Of a stretch of 64,000 nt of DNA, positions 1 to 8,373 are shown one piece after another. The position numbers and the translations under genes were made by a program. The notes beneath the pieces are model-generated. The model had not been told where the DNA came from, did not search any database, and saw only the letters and a list, made by a program, of their open reading frames with translations. Source of the stretch: Paracoccus lichenicola (GTDB taxonomy: Bacteria > Pseudomonadota > Alphaproteobacteria > Rhodobacterales > Rhodobacteraceae); contig NZ_WMBT01000003.1 in NCBI RefSeq assembly GCF_009708075.1, positions 248,001 to 312,000 on the forward strand, in the 5' to 3' direction. Every line of letters starts with the position of its first letter. The stretch's first letter is position 1.

Positions 1-1169
1 TCCAGCATCCGGGCGTTGTCCATCAGCGCCTCCTCGGACACGGTCGGCTGGTCGCTGGCCGAAGGGGCGGTCAGCAGCGACAAGGGCGGGCGTTCATAGG
101 CGTCCAGCACCTCGTCGAACGTCAGGTCCGCGCTGGTCTCTTCGCGCGCCGGGCGCGCGGGGGCGGGCTTCTTCAGCGGCGGCGTCGCGGCGCGCGGCGT
201 GGCCAGGACCGGATCGGCCTGCGCCTCGCGGGCGTTCTCGCGCGCCAGGCGCGCCGCGACGACGGCCAGGACCGAGGGCTTGGCCCCCCGGGTGCGGATG
301 GCGTCGCTAATGCGCCCGCTGACCTCCTCGGCCGAGGGCGCGTCGCCGTCGTAATCGGCGTCGCGTTCGATCAGCTCGGGTTCGGGCAGGTCTTCCTCAA
401 GCTCGAAGGGCGGGACGACGGGCTTGCGGCGCGCGATGGTGGGCGCGCGGGGCGCCGGTTCCACCGCGGCCCTGCCCTCGCGCCGGGCGGCCAGCCGGGC
501 CTTCAGCCCGGCCGATGCCGCCATGCCCTGCCCGGCCGCGCGCATCCCTAGGTCAAGGGCGGTCAGCAGCCCGATCACGAATCGCTGCCACAGCCCGCGC
601 AGTTCCGACCGCTCGAACCCCAGGACGAAGGCCGCCATGGCCAGCGTGCCCCCCGCGACGACCAGCCCCGCCACGCGAATGCCGATCTGCGCCTTGACCG
701 GCAGCAGGTTCAGCAGCGCGCCCATGATCATGTCGCCGAAATGCCCGCCCAGGCCATAGGTCTGTTCCCACCCCGCCCCCGGCACCAGCGTGCTGCAATA
801 AACCGAGGCCAGCGCCACCGCGATCGGCGTGAACAGCCCCCGCACCACCCGGTCCTCGCCCCGGTGCAGCATGAAGCGGAGGCCCCAGACCCCCGCCGCG
901 ACGACCAGCATCCAGGATCCGTATCCCGCGATCATCATCAGGGGCGAGGCAACATAGGCCCCGAAGCTGCCCAGCATGTTCTGCGCGGGTTCGTCGGTGG
1001 CGGACAGGAAGGAGGGATCCTCGGCCGACCAGCTGCCCAGCATGGTGGCGATCACGATGCCGATGACGATCAGGCCCGCGCCCAGCAATTCCTTGCCGCG
1101 CCGTTCCAGCGCCGCCTGGGTGGACTGGTCGAACAGCGGATCGCGGTGTTTTGCCTGCCAGCTTGCCAT
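1..1169 (-). CDS. ftsK: DNA translocase FtsK, N-terminal part (cut by left window edge)
   Basis: FtsK is anchored at the division septum and pumps chromosomal DNA into the daughter cells. Only the first ~389 codons are present. The protein starts at ATG 1169 with MASWQAKHRDPLFDQ, followed by a membrane domain with about four hydrophobic segments (near residues 28-45, 75-97, 105-125 and 160-185). A long Arg/Ala/Glu/Pro-rich linker follows. The RecA-like motor and gamma domains lie outside the window, so the call rests on the N-terminal membrane architecture and on context. The start lies 6 bp after the stop of the upstream aminotransferase gene, so the two are probably co-transcribed. Confidence 0.85.
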   Translation of the reverse strand, partial: MASWQAKHRDPLFDQSTQAALERRGKELLGAGLIVIGIVIATMLGSWSAEDPSFLSATDEPAQNMLGSFGAYVASPLMMIAGYGSWMLVVAAGVWGLRFMLHRGEDRVVRGLFTPIAVALASVYCSTLVPGAGWEQTYGLGGHFGDMIMGALLNLLPVKAQIGIRVAGLVVAGGTLAMAAFVLGFERSELRGLWQRFVIGLLTALDLGMRAAGQGMAASAGLKARLAARREGRAAVEPAPRAPTIARRKPVVPPFELEEDLPEPELIERDADYDGDAPSAEEVSGRISDAIRTRGAKPSVLAVVAARLARENAREAQADPVLATPRAATPPLKKPAPARPAREETSADLTFDEVLDAYERPPLSLLTAPSASDQPTVSEEALMDNARML

Positions 1170-1175
1170 CGTCCC

Positions 1176-2384
1176 CTAGCCCTTCCCGCCGTTCGTTCCA
1201 TCATACAGCACCGCGCGCAGTCGTTGCAGCGCCGATTCCGTTTGTTCCGCATCCGCGACCAGGGCGACCCGGACAAAGCCCTTGCCCGGGTTGTGCCCAT
1301 CCACCTCGCGCGAGAGATAGGCCCCCGGCAGCACCTGGACGCCCGCCTGCGCCCACAGGGTCTTGGCCGCCTCCTCGCCGTCAGGGACGGGCAGCCACAG
1401 GAAGAACCCGCCCTGGACGGGGCGGTATCCCGGCACATTGCCCAGCACCCGGTCGGCGATGGCGTATTTCCGCTGGTACAGCGCGCGGCTGGCCGCCACA
1501 TGCGATTCGTCCCGCCAGGCGGCCTCGCTGACGGCCTGGGCGGGCAGCGACAAGGGCGCCCCGGCATAGGCCCGCAGGCGGCGAATCAGGCCGATGTTGG
1601 CAAGGCTACCGGCCACGAAGCCCGACCGAAGCCCGGGCAGGTTCGACCGCTTGGACAGGGAATTGAAGATCACCACCCGGTCGGCCAGCCCCATCTGGGT
1701 GGCCACCGCCAGCGCGCCTGGCGGCGGGGCATCGCGCCAGATCTCGGAATAGCATTCGTCGGCGAAGACCAGGAAATCGTGCCGGTCCGCCAGGGCGATC
1801 AGCCGTTCCAGGTAATCGCGGTCGGCGATGGCCCCCTGCGGGTTGGCGGGCGAGCAGAGATAGGCGATGGCGGTGCGGTCCAGCACTTCGGTTGGAAGCG
1901 ACGCGTAATCGGGCAGGTTGCCGGTGTCGGGCGTGGCGGGCACGAAGACCGGCTCGGCCTGCACGGCGGCGGCAGCGACCGCATAGACCTGGTAGAAGGG
2001 ATTCGGGATCAGGATCGCGGGCCGCGCGCCGTTCTTGCGTTCCGGGCACAAGGCAAGCGCTGCGTTGAACAGCCCTTCACGCGTGCCGTTCAGCGCCATG
2101 ATGCGGTCCGGCGCCACGTCCAGGCCATAGCGCGACCCCAGCCAGCCGCTGATGGCCGACAGCAGCCCCGGCGTGCCGTCGTTCGGCGGATATTTCGCGA
2201 ATCCGGCGATATTGGCGGCCATCACGGCGGCCACGAAATCGGGCATGGCATGGCGCGGCTCGCCGATGGTCAGGACCGCCGGGGTTTCGCCGTCTTTCAA
2301 GCCCGGCTCGATGCCGGACAACAGCGCCCGCAGACGCGGAAACGCATAGTCCGGCAGGTTCGAGAACCGCTCGGGGATCGCCAT
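1176..2384 (-). CDS. PLP-dependent aminotransferase, DapC-like (succinyldiaminopimelate transaminase type)
   Basis: A fold-type I class I/II aminotransferase of 402 residues. Visible motifs are KYPPNDGTPGL near residue 64 (substrate/PLP region), CSPANPQGA, FADECYSE (the Asp that contacts the PLP pyridine nitrogen) and NSLSKRSNLPGLRSG, whose Lys is the expected Schiff-base residue. The overall pattern resembles succinyldiaminopimelate transaminase of the lysine and peptidoglycan precursor pathway, but substrate specificity cannot be read from sequence alone. The start is ATG 2384. It lies between an amidase and ftsK on the same strand, with ftsK starting 6 bp after its stop. Confidence 0.85.
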   Translation of the reverse strand: MAIPERFSNLPDYAFPRLRALLSGIEPGLKDGETPAVLTIGEPRHAMPDFVAAVMAANIAGFAKYPPNDGTPGLLSAISGWLGSRYGLDVAPDRIMALNGTREGLFNAALALCPERKNGARPAILIPNPFYQVYAVAAAAVQAEPVFVPATPDTGNLPDYASLPTEVLDRTAIAYLCSPANPQGAIADRDYLERLIALADRHDFLVFADECYSEIWRDAPPPGALAVATQMGLADRVVIFNSLSKRSNLPGLRSGFVAGSLANIGLIRRLRAYAGAPLSLPAQAVSEAAWRDESHVAASRALYQRKYAIADRVLGNVPGYRPVQGGFFLWLPVPDGEEAAKTLWAQAGVQVLPGAYLSREVDGHNPGKGFVRVALVADAEQTESALQRLRAVLYDGTNGGKG

Positions 2385-2490
2385 TCTGCCTCGCTTTCAG
2401 GGTCTTCGGCCCCGTTTATCACGGGAAAGACTAGCGTGATCGCGCCCTTGCGTCCAGCGAAAGCCGGGCAGGCAGCCTTTCACCTTCGCG

Positions 2491-2540
2491 CAAATATCCT
2501 CGGGGGGAGTCCCGAAGGGACGGGGGGCAGACAGCCCCCC
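2491..2540 (-). repeat. 3'-end element: two GC hairpins plus ATATTTG core
   Basis: Reading leftwards from the amidase stop, there is a 7-bp GC stem (2522-2540, loop AGACA), a GTCCC/GGGAC stem (2509-2521) and then GGATATTTG (2491-2499). The same order, hairpin then CCCCGNGGATATTTG, recurs after rsmB and after the M16 gene pair. There is no U-tract, so it is not a canonical intrinsic terminator, but its position suggests transcript-end processing or termination. The rest of the 166-bp gap 2385-2550 shows nothing else. Confidence 0.5.
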
Positions 2541-2550
2541 TCTTGCCACC

Positions 2551-3885
2551 CTAGCCCACCGCCAAGGCCGCCTCGACCCCCGCCGCGACATGCAGCAGAT
2601 GCCCGTCCCGGCCCGCGTGCCCCATGACCGAGATCCCGCAGGCCCGGTGCCCCGTGGGCAGCGTGCAGACCGGCAGGCCCAGCAGGTTGCCGATGCGGGT
2701 GTTGCGCAAGGTCAGCAGGTTCGCGCGCACGAACTCGTCCCCGTCCGCCATCAGGCGGGCGGCATCGGGGGGCAGGATCGGCACGGTGGGCAGCAGGATC
2801 GCGTCATGGCCGGACGCCACCTCCTTGACCCACTTGCGCCGGATGCGCACCAGGCTTTCCCAGGCGGCGACGTAATCGGGGGCGCTGACATCGGCCCCGC
2901 TGCGGAAGCGGTCCAGGATCGGCTGCCACATCAGTTCCGGCGCATCCTCGATCTGGGCGCGCCAGATGCCATAGGCCTCGGGCGAAAAAAGCGCGGCCGA
3001 CAGCGGCATCGCCTTGGCCACCCAGTCCGAGGACAGCCGCGTGATCTGCGCCCCCGCCCGGGCCAGCCGGTCCACCGCATCCTCGAAGGCCGTGACGGGA
3101 CCTGTCTCGGCCCCCTCGAAGGGCAGGCCGTCCAGCACCATCAGGCGGCGCCCGGCGATGTCCGCCCCGGTCAGGTCGGCGGCCCGCGTTCCCCCCATCA
3201 GCGCGAACAGCTCGGCGCAATCCTCGACCGTGCGGGCGATGGGACCCACCACGTCGAACTTGCGGCACAACGGCACCACGCCCTTTTCGGGCAGCGAATC
3301 GCGCGTGGGCATGAAGCCCGTCAGGTCGTTCCAGGCCGCGGGCACCCGGATCGAGCCGCCCGTATCCGTTCCGACCGCCGCCGCCGCCAGCCCCAGGGCC
3401 ACCGACACCGCCGCCCCCGAGGACGACCCGCCCGGCGCAAGGTCGGGGTCCAGGGCGTTCGGCGGCGTGGCCGTGTTCGGGTTCAGCCCCAGGCCGGAAA
3501 AGGCCAGCTCCGTCATGTGGGTCTTGCCCAGGCAGATCGTGCCCTGGCGCGCGGCGCGGGCCAGCACGATGGCGTCCTTGCGCGGCACGCGTCCTTCCAG
3601 CAGCCGGGATCCGGCCTCGGTCACGGTGCCGCCGCTGTCGATGTTGTCCTTCCAGCTGATCGGCACGCCGTCCAGCAGCCCGCGGCGCTGCTCCAGCTTG
3701 GCGCGGTCATGGGCGGCCACGGCCTCGGACCGGGCGCGCGTGGCCGTCACGCGGGCATAGATGCGCTCGGCGTCGGGATGGGCCTTGATGGCGGCCAGAT
3801 AGGCCTCGGTCTGGTCGATGGGGTCCAGAAGCCCCGCCATAATCGCGCGCCCCTGCTGGGCGGCCGAGGCGCGCAGCCAGTCCAT
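2551..3885 (-). CDS. Amidase-signature family hydrolase (GatA-like fold)
   Basis: A 444-residue amidase-signature enzyme that hydrolyses an amide bond through a Ser-cisSer-Lys triad. The Lys is in VPISWKDNID (near residue 79), the cis-Ser is in the GGSSSGAA loop and the nucleophile Ser is in GTDTGGSIRVP. It is shorter than typical GatA (~490 residues), and no gatC or gatB is adjacent, so a tRNA amidotransferase role is unlikely. The physiological substrate is unknown. The start ATG 3885 lies 2 bp after the stop of the DUF1674 gene, indicating an operon running DUF1674, amidase, aminotransferase, ftsK. Confidence 0.85.
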   Translation of the reverse strand: MDWLRASAAQQGRAIMAGLLDPIDQTEAYLAAIKAHPDAERIYARVTATRARSEAVAAHDRAKLEQRRGLLDGVPISWKDNIDSGGTVTEAGSRLLEGRVPRKDAIVLARAARQGTICLGKTHMTELAFSGLGLNPNTATPPNALDPDLAPGGSSSGAAVSVALGLAAAAVGTDTGGSIRVPAAWNDLTGFMPTRDSLPEKGVVPLCRKFDVVGPIARTVEDCAELFALMGGTRAADLTGADIAGRRLMVLDGLPFEGAETGPVTAFEDAVDRLARAGAQITRLSSDWVAKAMPLSAALFSPEAYGIWRAQIEDAPELMWQPILDRFRSGADVSAPDYVAAWESLVRIRRKWVKEVASGHDAILLPTVPILPPDAARLMADGDEFVRANLLTLRNTRIGNLLGLPVCTLPTGHRACGISVMGHAGRDGHLLHVAAGVEAALAVG

Positions 3886-3887
3886 GC

Positions 3888-4079
3888 TCAGAAATCCACC
3901 GCGAGGCCGTTCTTTTCGTAATCGCCGAAGCGGACGGGTTCCGGCCCGTCGCGGCCGCCATATTCCGGGGGCAGGGGCTGCGCGGCAGCAGCGGCCTTGC
4001 GGCGCTCGGCGGCCTCGGCCAGGGCGCGGATCGCCTCGGGCGGCAGGGGGGCCTGGTCTTTGTGCGAAAGCTCGCTCAT
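3888..4079 (-). CDS. DUF1674 small protein (SdhAF4-like)
   Basis: A 63-residue protein starting MSELSHKDQAP and ending in the DUF1674 signature (YGGRDGPEPVRFGDYEKNG, then VDF). In eukaryotes this C-terminal motif defines SDHAF4, which binds the flavinylated succinate dehydrogenase subunit; the bacterial role is inferred from that family. Start ATG 4079 is chosen because a strong Shine-Dalgarno, AGGAGG on the minus strand at 4083-4088, precedes it. Longer upstream starts lack one. It is the first gene of the minus-strand operon and is divergent from rsmB. Confidence 0.8.
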   Translation of the reverse strand: MSELSHKDQAPLPPEAIRALAEAAERRKAAAAAQPLPPEYGGRDGPEPVRFGDYEKNGLAVDF

Positions 4080-4150
4080 GGAAACCTCCTTCAAGAGGGC
4101 GTATGGGACGCCATCAGTCTTCCGACAAGACATAGGCAAAGGAAAGCGAT

Positions 4151-5413
4151 TTGGCAAAGCAGGGCTTGGATATGGCGCGTTCGGGGGCACTGCGCCTGCT
4201 GGCGGGCGTGCGGGACGGGCTGTCCCTGTCGGACCAGGCGGGCGCGCTGAAGGCCCTGCCCCCCGCCGACCAGGCCCGCGCCGGACGCCTTGCCGCCGAA
4301 GTCCTGCGCCACCAGTCCCGCGCGGATGCGGTGATCGGGGCTTATGTCAGCCGCAAGCCCACGCCCCAGGTGGCCGACGTGCTGCGGCTGGCCGTGGTCG
4401 AGATGCTGCACCTGAACGGCGCGGCCCATGGTGTCGTCGATGCAGCGGTCAACCTGACCCGCAGCCTGGGCAAGAAGGGCCAGGCCGCGTCCGGCATGGT
4501 CAACGCGGTGCTGCGCAAGGCGGCAGGACATCAGGGGTGGCCCGGCCTGCCCCCGCAGCCGATGCCCGACTGGCTGCGCGGCCCCGTCGCCGCCGCCCAT
4601 GGCGAGGCGGCAGCGCAAGCCATCGAGGCCGCGCATGGGGCGGGCGCGCCGCTGGACCTGACGCCCAAGCCGGGCGCTTCGGTCGAGGGCGCGGATCCGC
4701 TGCCGACCGGCTCCCTGCGCCTCCACGGCCCGGCCCAGGTCTCCGCCTTGCCAGGTTACACGGATGGCGACTGGTGGGTCCAGGACGCCGCCGCCGCCCT
4801 GCCCGCCCGCCTGCTGGATCCGCGTCCCGGGGAACGAATCGCGGACCTGTGCGCCGCGCCCGGCGGCAAGACCCTGCAACTGGCAGCCGCAGGCGCGCAG
4901 GTGACGGCGGTGGACATCAGCCCCGCCCGCCTGCGCCGCGTGGCCGAGAACCTGACCCGCTGCGGCCTGTCCGCCGAACTGGTCGCGGCGGACGCGCTCG
5001 ACTGGCGCTCTGATGCGCCCCTGGATGCGGTCCTGCTGGACGCGCCCTGCTCGGCCACCGGCACCATCCGCCGCCACCCCGACCTGCCCTTCCTGCGCGA
5101 CGGATCGGGCATCCCCGCGCTGATCGACCTGCAAGCGCGCCTGATCGACCACGCCCTGTCCCTGATCCCGCCCGGCGGGCGCATGGTCTATGCCGTCTGC
5201 TCGCTTCTGCCCGACGAGGGCGAGACGCAGGTCGCCGCCGCCCTGGCCCGCCATCCGGGGCTGACAGTGGAAACGCCTGTCCTGCCCGGCACCGATCCCT
5301 CCTGGATCACCCCCGAAGGCGGCTTGCGCACGCGTCCCGACTATTGGCCGGACCGGGGCGGCATGGACGGCTTCTTCATGGCGCGGCTGCGCAAGGCGGG
5401 CGGGGGCGGCTGA
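4151..5413 (+). CDS. rsmB: RsmB/NOP-family class I SAM-dependent RNA methyltransferase
   Basis: A 420-residue rRNA m5C methyltransferase with an N-terminal NusB-like helical domain (residues ~1-140) and a C-terminal Rossmann methyltransferase domain. The SAM-binding motif is DLCAAPGGKTLQLA. The two catalytic cysteines are visible in LLDAPCSATGTIRRHPD and YAVCSLLPDEGE. In E. coli RsmB modifies C967 of 16S rRNA; the same target is inferred here. The first ATG at 4151 is used, although MARSGALRL at 4172 is a plausible alternative start. It is divergent from the DUF1674 operon and is followed by an elaborate hairpin region before purH. Confidence 0.88.
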   Translation: MAKQGLDMARSGALRLLAGVRDGLSLSDQAGALKALPPADQARAGRLAAEVLRHQSRADAVIGAYVSRKPTPQVADVLRLAVVEMLHLNGAAHGVVDAAVNLTRSLGKKGQAASGMVNAVLRKAAGHQGWPGLPPQPMPDWLRGPVAAAHGEAAAQAIEAAHGAGAPLDLTPKPGASVEGADPLPTGSLRLHGPAQVSALPGYTDGDWWVQDAAAALPARLLDPRPGERIADLCAAPGGKTLQLAAAGAQVTAVDISPARLRRVAENLTRCGLSAELVAADALDWRSDAPLDAVLLDAPCSATGTIRRHPDLPFLRDGSGIPALIDLQARLIDHALSLIPPGGRMVYAVCSLLPDEGETQVAAALARHPGLTVETPVLPGTDPSWITPEGGLRTRPDYWPDRGGMDGFFMARLRKAGGGG

Positions 5414-5536
5414 GGGGCGCTGCCCCTCTTGGCCTGCGGCCAATTCACCCCGGGATATTTGGGTGAAGAAGAAATCGCTGCGGTTCTTCTTCACTCAAAT
5501 ATCCCGCGGGGGTCCGGGGGGCGAAGCGCCCCCGGC
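5414..5536 (+). repeat. Composite hairpin region between rsmB and purH with a 23-bp inverted repeat
   Basis: Starting directly at the rsmB stop are GGGGC/GCCCC (5414-5426), TTGGCC/GGCCAA (5429-5443), then a 23-bp inverted repeat (arms 5451-5473 and 5484-5506, one mismatch, 10-nt loop) whose outer ends read CGGGATATTTG. A further GC hairpin lies at 5514-5535. The ATATTTG core is present in both orientations, so this looks like two head-to-head copies of the element seen after the amidase and M16 genes. No U-tract follows. It probably separates rsmB and purH transcription. Confidence 0.6.
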
Positions 5537-5598
5537 TTCGCCACTGGACCTTCGGCCCGCATGACGCTAAGCGACCGCAAACAGATGCCGAGGCCCCC

Positions 5599-7188
5599 AT
5601 GTCCCGTCCCGTGCCGATCCGACGCGCGCTGATTTCCGTTTCCGACAAGACCGGGCTGATCGACTTCGCCCGCAAGCTGGACGCGCGGGGGATCGAGATC
5701 CTGTCCACCGGCGGCAGCGCGAAATCCCTGCGCGAGGCCGGGCTGACGGTGGTGGACGTGGCCGACGTGACGGGCTTCCCCGAGATGATGGACGGCCGCG
5801 TCAAGACGCTGCACCCCGCGGTCCACGGGGGCCTCTTGGCCCTGCGCGACAACGCCGAACACCTGGCCGCGATGGAGGCGCACGGCATCGGTCCCATCGA
5901 CCTCTTGGTCGTGAACCTTTATCCCTTCGAGGAAACGGTCGCCAAGGGCGCCGGGTACGACGACTGCATCGAGAACATCGACATCGGCGGCCCGGCGATG
6001 ATCCGGGCGGCGGCCAAGAACCATGGCTTCGTCACCGTGATCGTGGACGTGCAGGATTACGACGCCCTGCTGGCGGAACTGGATGCCAACGACGACCGCA
6101 CCACCCTGGCCTTCCGCCAGCGCCAGGCGCAGATCGCCTATGCGCGCACCGCCGCCTATGACGCCGCCGTCAGCACCTGGCTGGCAGGCGCCATTGGCGA
6201 GGACACGCCCCGCCGCCGCGCCTTCGCGGGCACCTTGGCGCAGCCCCTGCGCTATGGCGAGAACCCGCACCAGCAGGCGGCCTTCTATGTCACGGGCGAC
6301 AACCGCCCCGGCGTCGCCACGGCGAAACAGTGGCAGGGCAAGGAACTGTCCTACAACAACATCAACGACACCGACGCGGCCTTCGAGCTGGTGGCCGAAT
6401 TCGACCCGGCCCAAGGCCCCGCCTGCGCGATCATCAAGCACGCCAATCCCTGCGGCGTGGCGCGGGGCGAGACGGCGCTGGACGCCTACAAGCGGGCCTT
6501 CGACTGCGACCGCACCTCGGCTTTCGGGGGCATCATCGCGCTGAATCAGACCCTGGACGGCCCTACCGCCGAGGAGATCGCCAAGATCTTCACCGAGGTC
6601 GTGATCGCCCCCGACGCCGACGAGGACGCCAGGCGCATTTTCGCCGCCAAGAAGAACCTGCGCCTGCTGACCACCGGCGGGCTGCCCGATCCGCGCGCGG
6701 CGGGCCTTGCCTTCCGGCAGGTCGCGGGCGGGTTCCTGGTCCAGGGCCGCGACAACGGCCATGTGGGCCTGTCGGACCTGAAGGTCGTGAGCGACCGCCA
6801 GCCGTCCGAGGCCGAACTGGCCGACATGCTGTTCGCCTGGACCGTCGCCAAGCACGTGAAATCCAACGCCATCGTCTATGCCAGAGACATGGCCACCGTC
6901 GGCATCGGCGCGGGCCAGATGAGCCGCGTGGACAGCACCCGCATCGGCCGCCGCAAGTCCGAGGACATGGCCGAGGCGCTTGGCCTGCCCCAACCTCTGA
7001 CGGTCGGCGCGGTTGTCGCATCCGACGCCTTCTTCCCCTTTGCCGACGGCATCGAGGCCCTGGCCGAGGCCGGTGCCCGCGCCGTCATCCAGCCCGGCGG
7101 CTCCATGCGCGACGACGAGGTGATCGCGACCGCGAACCGCCTGGGCTTGGCCATGGTCTTCACCGGCCAGCGGCATTTCCGGCACTGA
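5599..7188 (+). CDS. purH: Bifunctional AICAR formyltransferase / IMP cyclohydrolase
   Basis: PurH performs the last two steps of IMP synthesis in the cytoplasm. The N-terminal ~200 residues form the MGS-like cyclohydrolase domain ([34 protein letters not shown]). The rest is the AICAR transformylase domain, including KHANPCGVA, where the Lys-His is expected to be catalytic, TSAFGGI near 310, and the C-terminal QPGGSMRD motif. Length (529 aa) is normal. The start is ATG 5599. The stop overlaps the proposed lspA start as TGATG, suggesting translational coupling. Confidence 0.97.
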   Translation: MSRPVPIRRALISVSDKTGLIDFARKLDARGIEILSTGGSAKSLREAGLTVVDVADVTGFPEMMDGRVKTLHPAVHGGLLALRDNAEHLAAMEAHGIGPIDLLVVNLYPFEETVAKGAGYDDCIENIDIGGPAMIRAAAKNHGFVTVIVDVQDYDALLAELDANDDRTTLAFRQRQAQIAYARTAAYDAAVSTWLAGAIGEDTPRRRAFAGTLAQPLRYGENPHQQAAFYVTGDNRPGVATAKQWQGKELSYNNINDTDAAFELVAEFDPAQGPACAIIKHANPCGVARGETALDAYKRAFDCDRTSAFGGIIALNQTLDGPTAEEIAKIFTEVVIAPDADEDARRIFAAKKNLRLLTTGGLPDPRAAGLAFRQVAGGFLVQGRDNGHVGLSDLKVVSDRQPSEAELADMLFAWTVAKHVKSNAIVYARDMATVGIGAGQMSRVDSTRIGRRKSEDMAEALGLPQPLTVGAVVASDAFFPFADGIEALAEAGARAVIQPGGSMRDDEVIATANRLGLAMVFTGQRHFRH

Positions 7189-7823
7189 TGCAGCACGAAC
7201 TGCCCCTGGATCCGCCGCCCCCCGCGCCCCCTCACCCGGTGCCCAGGGCACGGCGTCCGCGCGCGCCGAAAAGGCCCGTGCCCCCGGCCCGCACGGACAT
7301 GCGGCTGGCGGCCTGGACGGCGGGGCTGGTCTTCGTGCTGGACCAGGCGCTGAAATACTGGGTGGTCCATGTGCTGCAATTGGACCGCGTGCGCGAGATC
7401 GACGTTCTGCCGCCCTGGCTGAACCTGCGCATGGCCTGGAACCAGGGCGTGAACTTCGGGCTGATGGCTTCGGACACCGATGTCACGAAATGGATCCTGA
7501 TCGCGGTCGCGCTTGTCATCGTGGCCTGGGTCTGGATCTGGATCTGGCGGTCCGATGCCGGGCGCTTTGCCCGGGCGGCGGCGGGGCTGCTGATCGGCGG
7601 CGCGCTTGGCAACGTGATCGACCGGCTGCTGTATGGGGCGGTCGCGGATTTCCTGAACATGTCGCTGCCGGGCTGGCAGAACCCCTACAGCTTCAACGTG
7701 GCCGACATCGCGATCTTCGCGGGGGCCATCGGGCTGGTGCTGGTGCCGCAGAAAAGGGAACCCGCGACGCCCGTCCGCAAGGGGCGCGACAAGCCCCGTG
7801 ACGGGGCGGGCAAATCCGGCTAG
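7188..7823 (+). CDS. lspA: Signal peptidase II (prolipoprotein signal peptidase)
   Basis: LspA is an inner-membrane aspartyl protease that cleaves lipoprotein signal peptides. It has four hydrophobic segments and both catalytic Asp motifs, [15 protein letters not shown] and FNVADIAIF. The ATG at 7188 overlaps the purH stop and gives 211 aa with a Pro/Arg-rich cytoplasmic extension of 37 residues. The internal ATG at 7299 (MRLAAWTAG) gives 174 aa, the usual family size. Neither start has a strong Shine-Dalgarno. The longer form is listed because of the stop-start overlap, but the shorter one is equally possible. A lipoprotein gene follows directly. Confidence 0.9.
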   Translation: MQHELPLDPPPPAPPHPVPRARRPRAPKRPVPPARTDMRLAAWTAGLVFVLDQALKYWVVHVLQLDRVREIDVLPPWLNLRMAWNQGVNFGLMASDTDVTKWILIAVALVIVAWVWIWIWRSDAGRFARAAAGLLIGGALGNVIDRLLYGAVADFLNMSLPGWQNPYSFNVADIAIFAGAIGLVLVPQKREPATPVRKGRDKPRDGAGKSG

Positions 7824-7854
7824 AACGGGCCGCAAGAACCGAAGGGACAGGGAC

Positions 7855-8373
7855 ATGCAGGCATTCGTCAAGGGCATCGCGGTTGCGGCCGTCATGGGGC
7901 TTTCCGCCTGCGGCAGCAACCAGCTGATGAACATCGAGACCGGCCAGAACAGCCCGGACGAATTCGCCATCCTGCCGACCCGGCCCCTGTCCATGCCCCC
8001 CGACCTGGCGCTGCTGCCCACGCCCACGCCGGGCGGGGCCAACATCACCGATCCCAACCCGAATGCCGATGCCGTGGCGGCGCTTGGCGGCAATCCCGCC
8101 AGCCTGGCGGACCAGGGCATCGCCGCCGCTGACGGCGCGCTGGTGGCCCATGCCACGCGGCGCGGCAGCGACCCGGCCATCCGCCAGACGCTGGCCCAGG
8201 CCGATGTCGAATGGCGGTCCCGCAACAAGCGCCGTCCGCTGGAGGCGCTGTTCGGCACCACCGTCTATCAGCGCGCCTATCGCCCCATGGCGCTTGACGG
8301 GCAGACCGAGCAGCAACGCTGGCAGCGCGCGGGCGCCATCACCCAGACCTCGCCCGCCCCCATCGAGGAATGA
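7855..8373 (+). CDS. DUF3035 lipoprotein
   Basis: A 172-residue predicted lipoprotein. The hydrophobic signal peptide ends in the lipobox LSAC (Cys near residue 19), and the mature part contains [20 protein letters not shown], typical of DUF3035. Function is unknown, and the lipoprotein presumably sits in the cell envelope. It lies just after lspA, whose product should process it, and 31 bp separates the two. Its stop overlaps the start of the P450 gene (ATGA). Start ATG 7855 is chosen because the signal peptide begins there and AAGGGACAGG lies just upstream. Confidence 0.82.
   Translation: MQAFVKGIAVAAVMGLSACGSNQLMNIETGQNSPDEFAILPTRPLSMPPDLALLPTPTPGGANITDPNPNADAVAALGGNPASLADQGIAAADGALVAHATRRGSDPAIRQTLAQADVEWRSRNKRRPLEALFGTTVYQRAYRPMALDGQTEQQRWQRAGAITQTSPAPIEE

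Noticed and set aside
741-2627. 628-codon open frame on the plus strand
   Set aside because: It lies opposite ftsK and the aminotransferase, both with clear family motifs, and its translation is Arg/Gln/His/Gly-rich, a typical high-GC antisense artefact.
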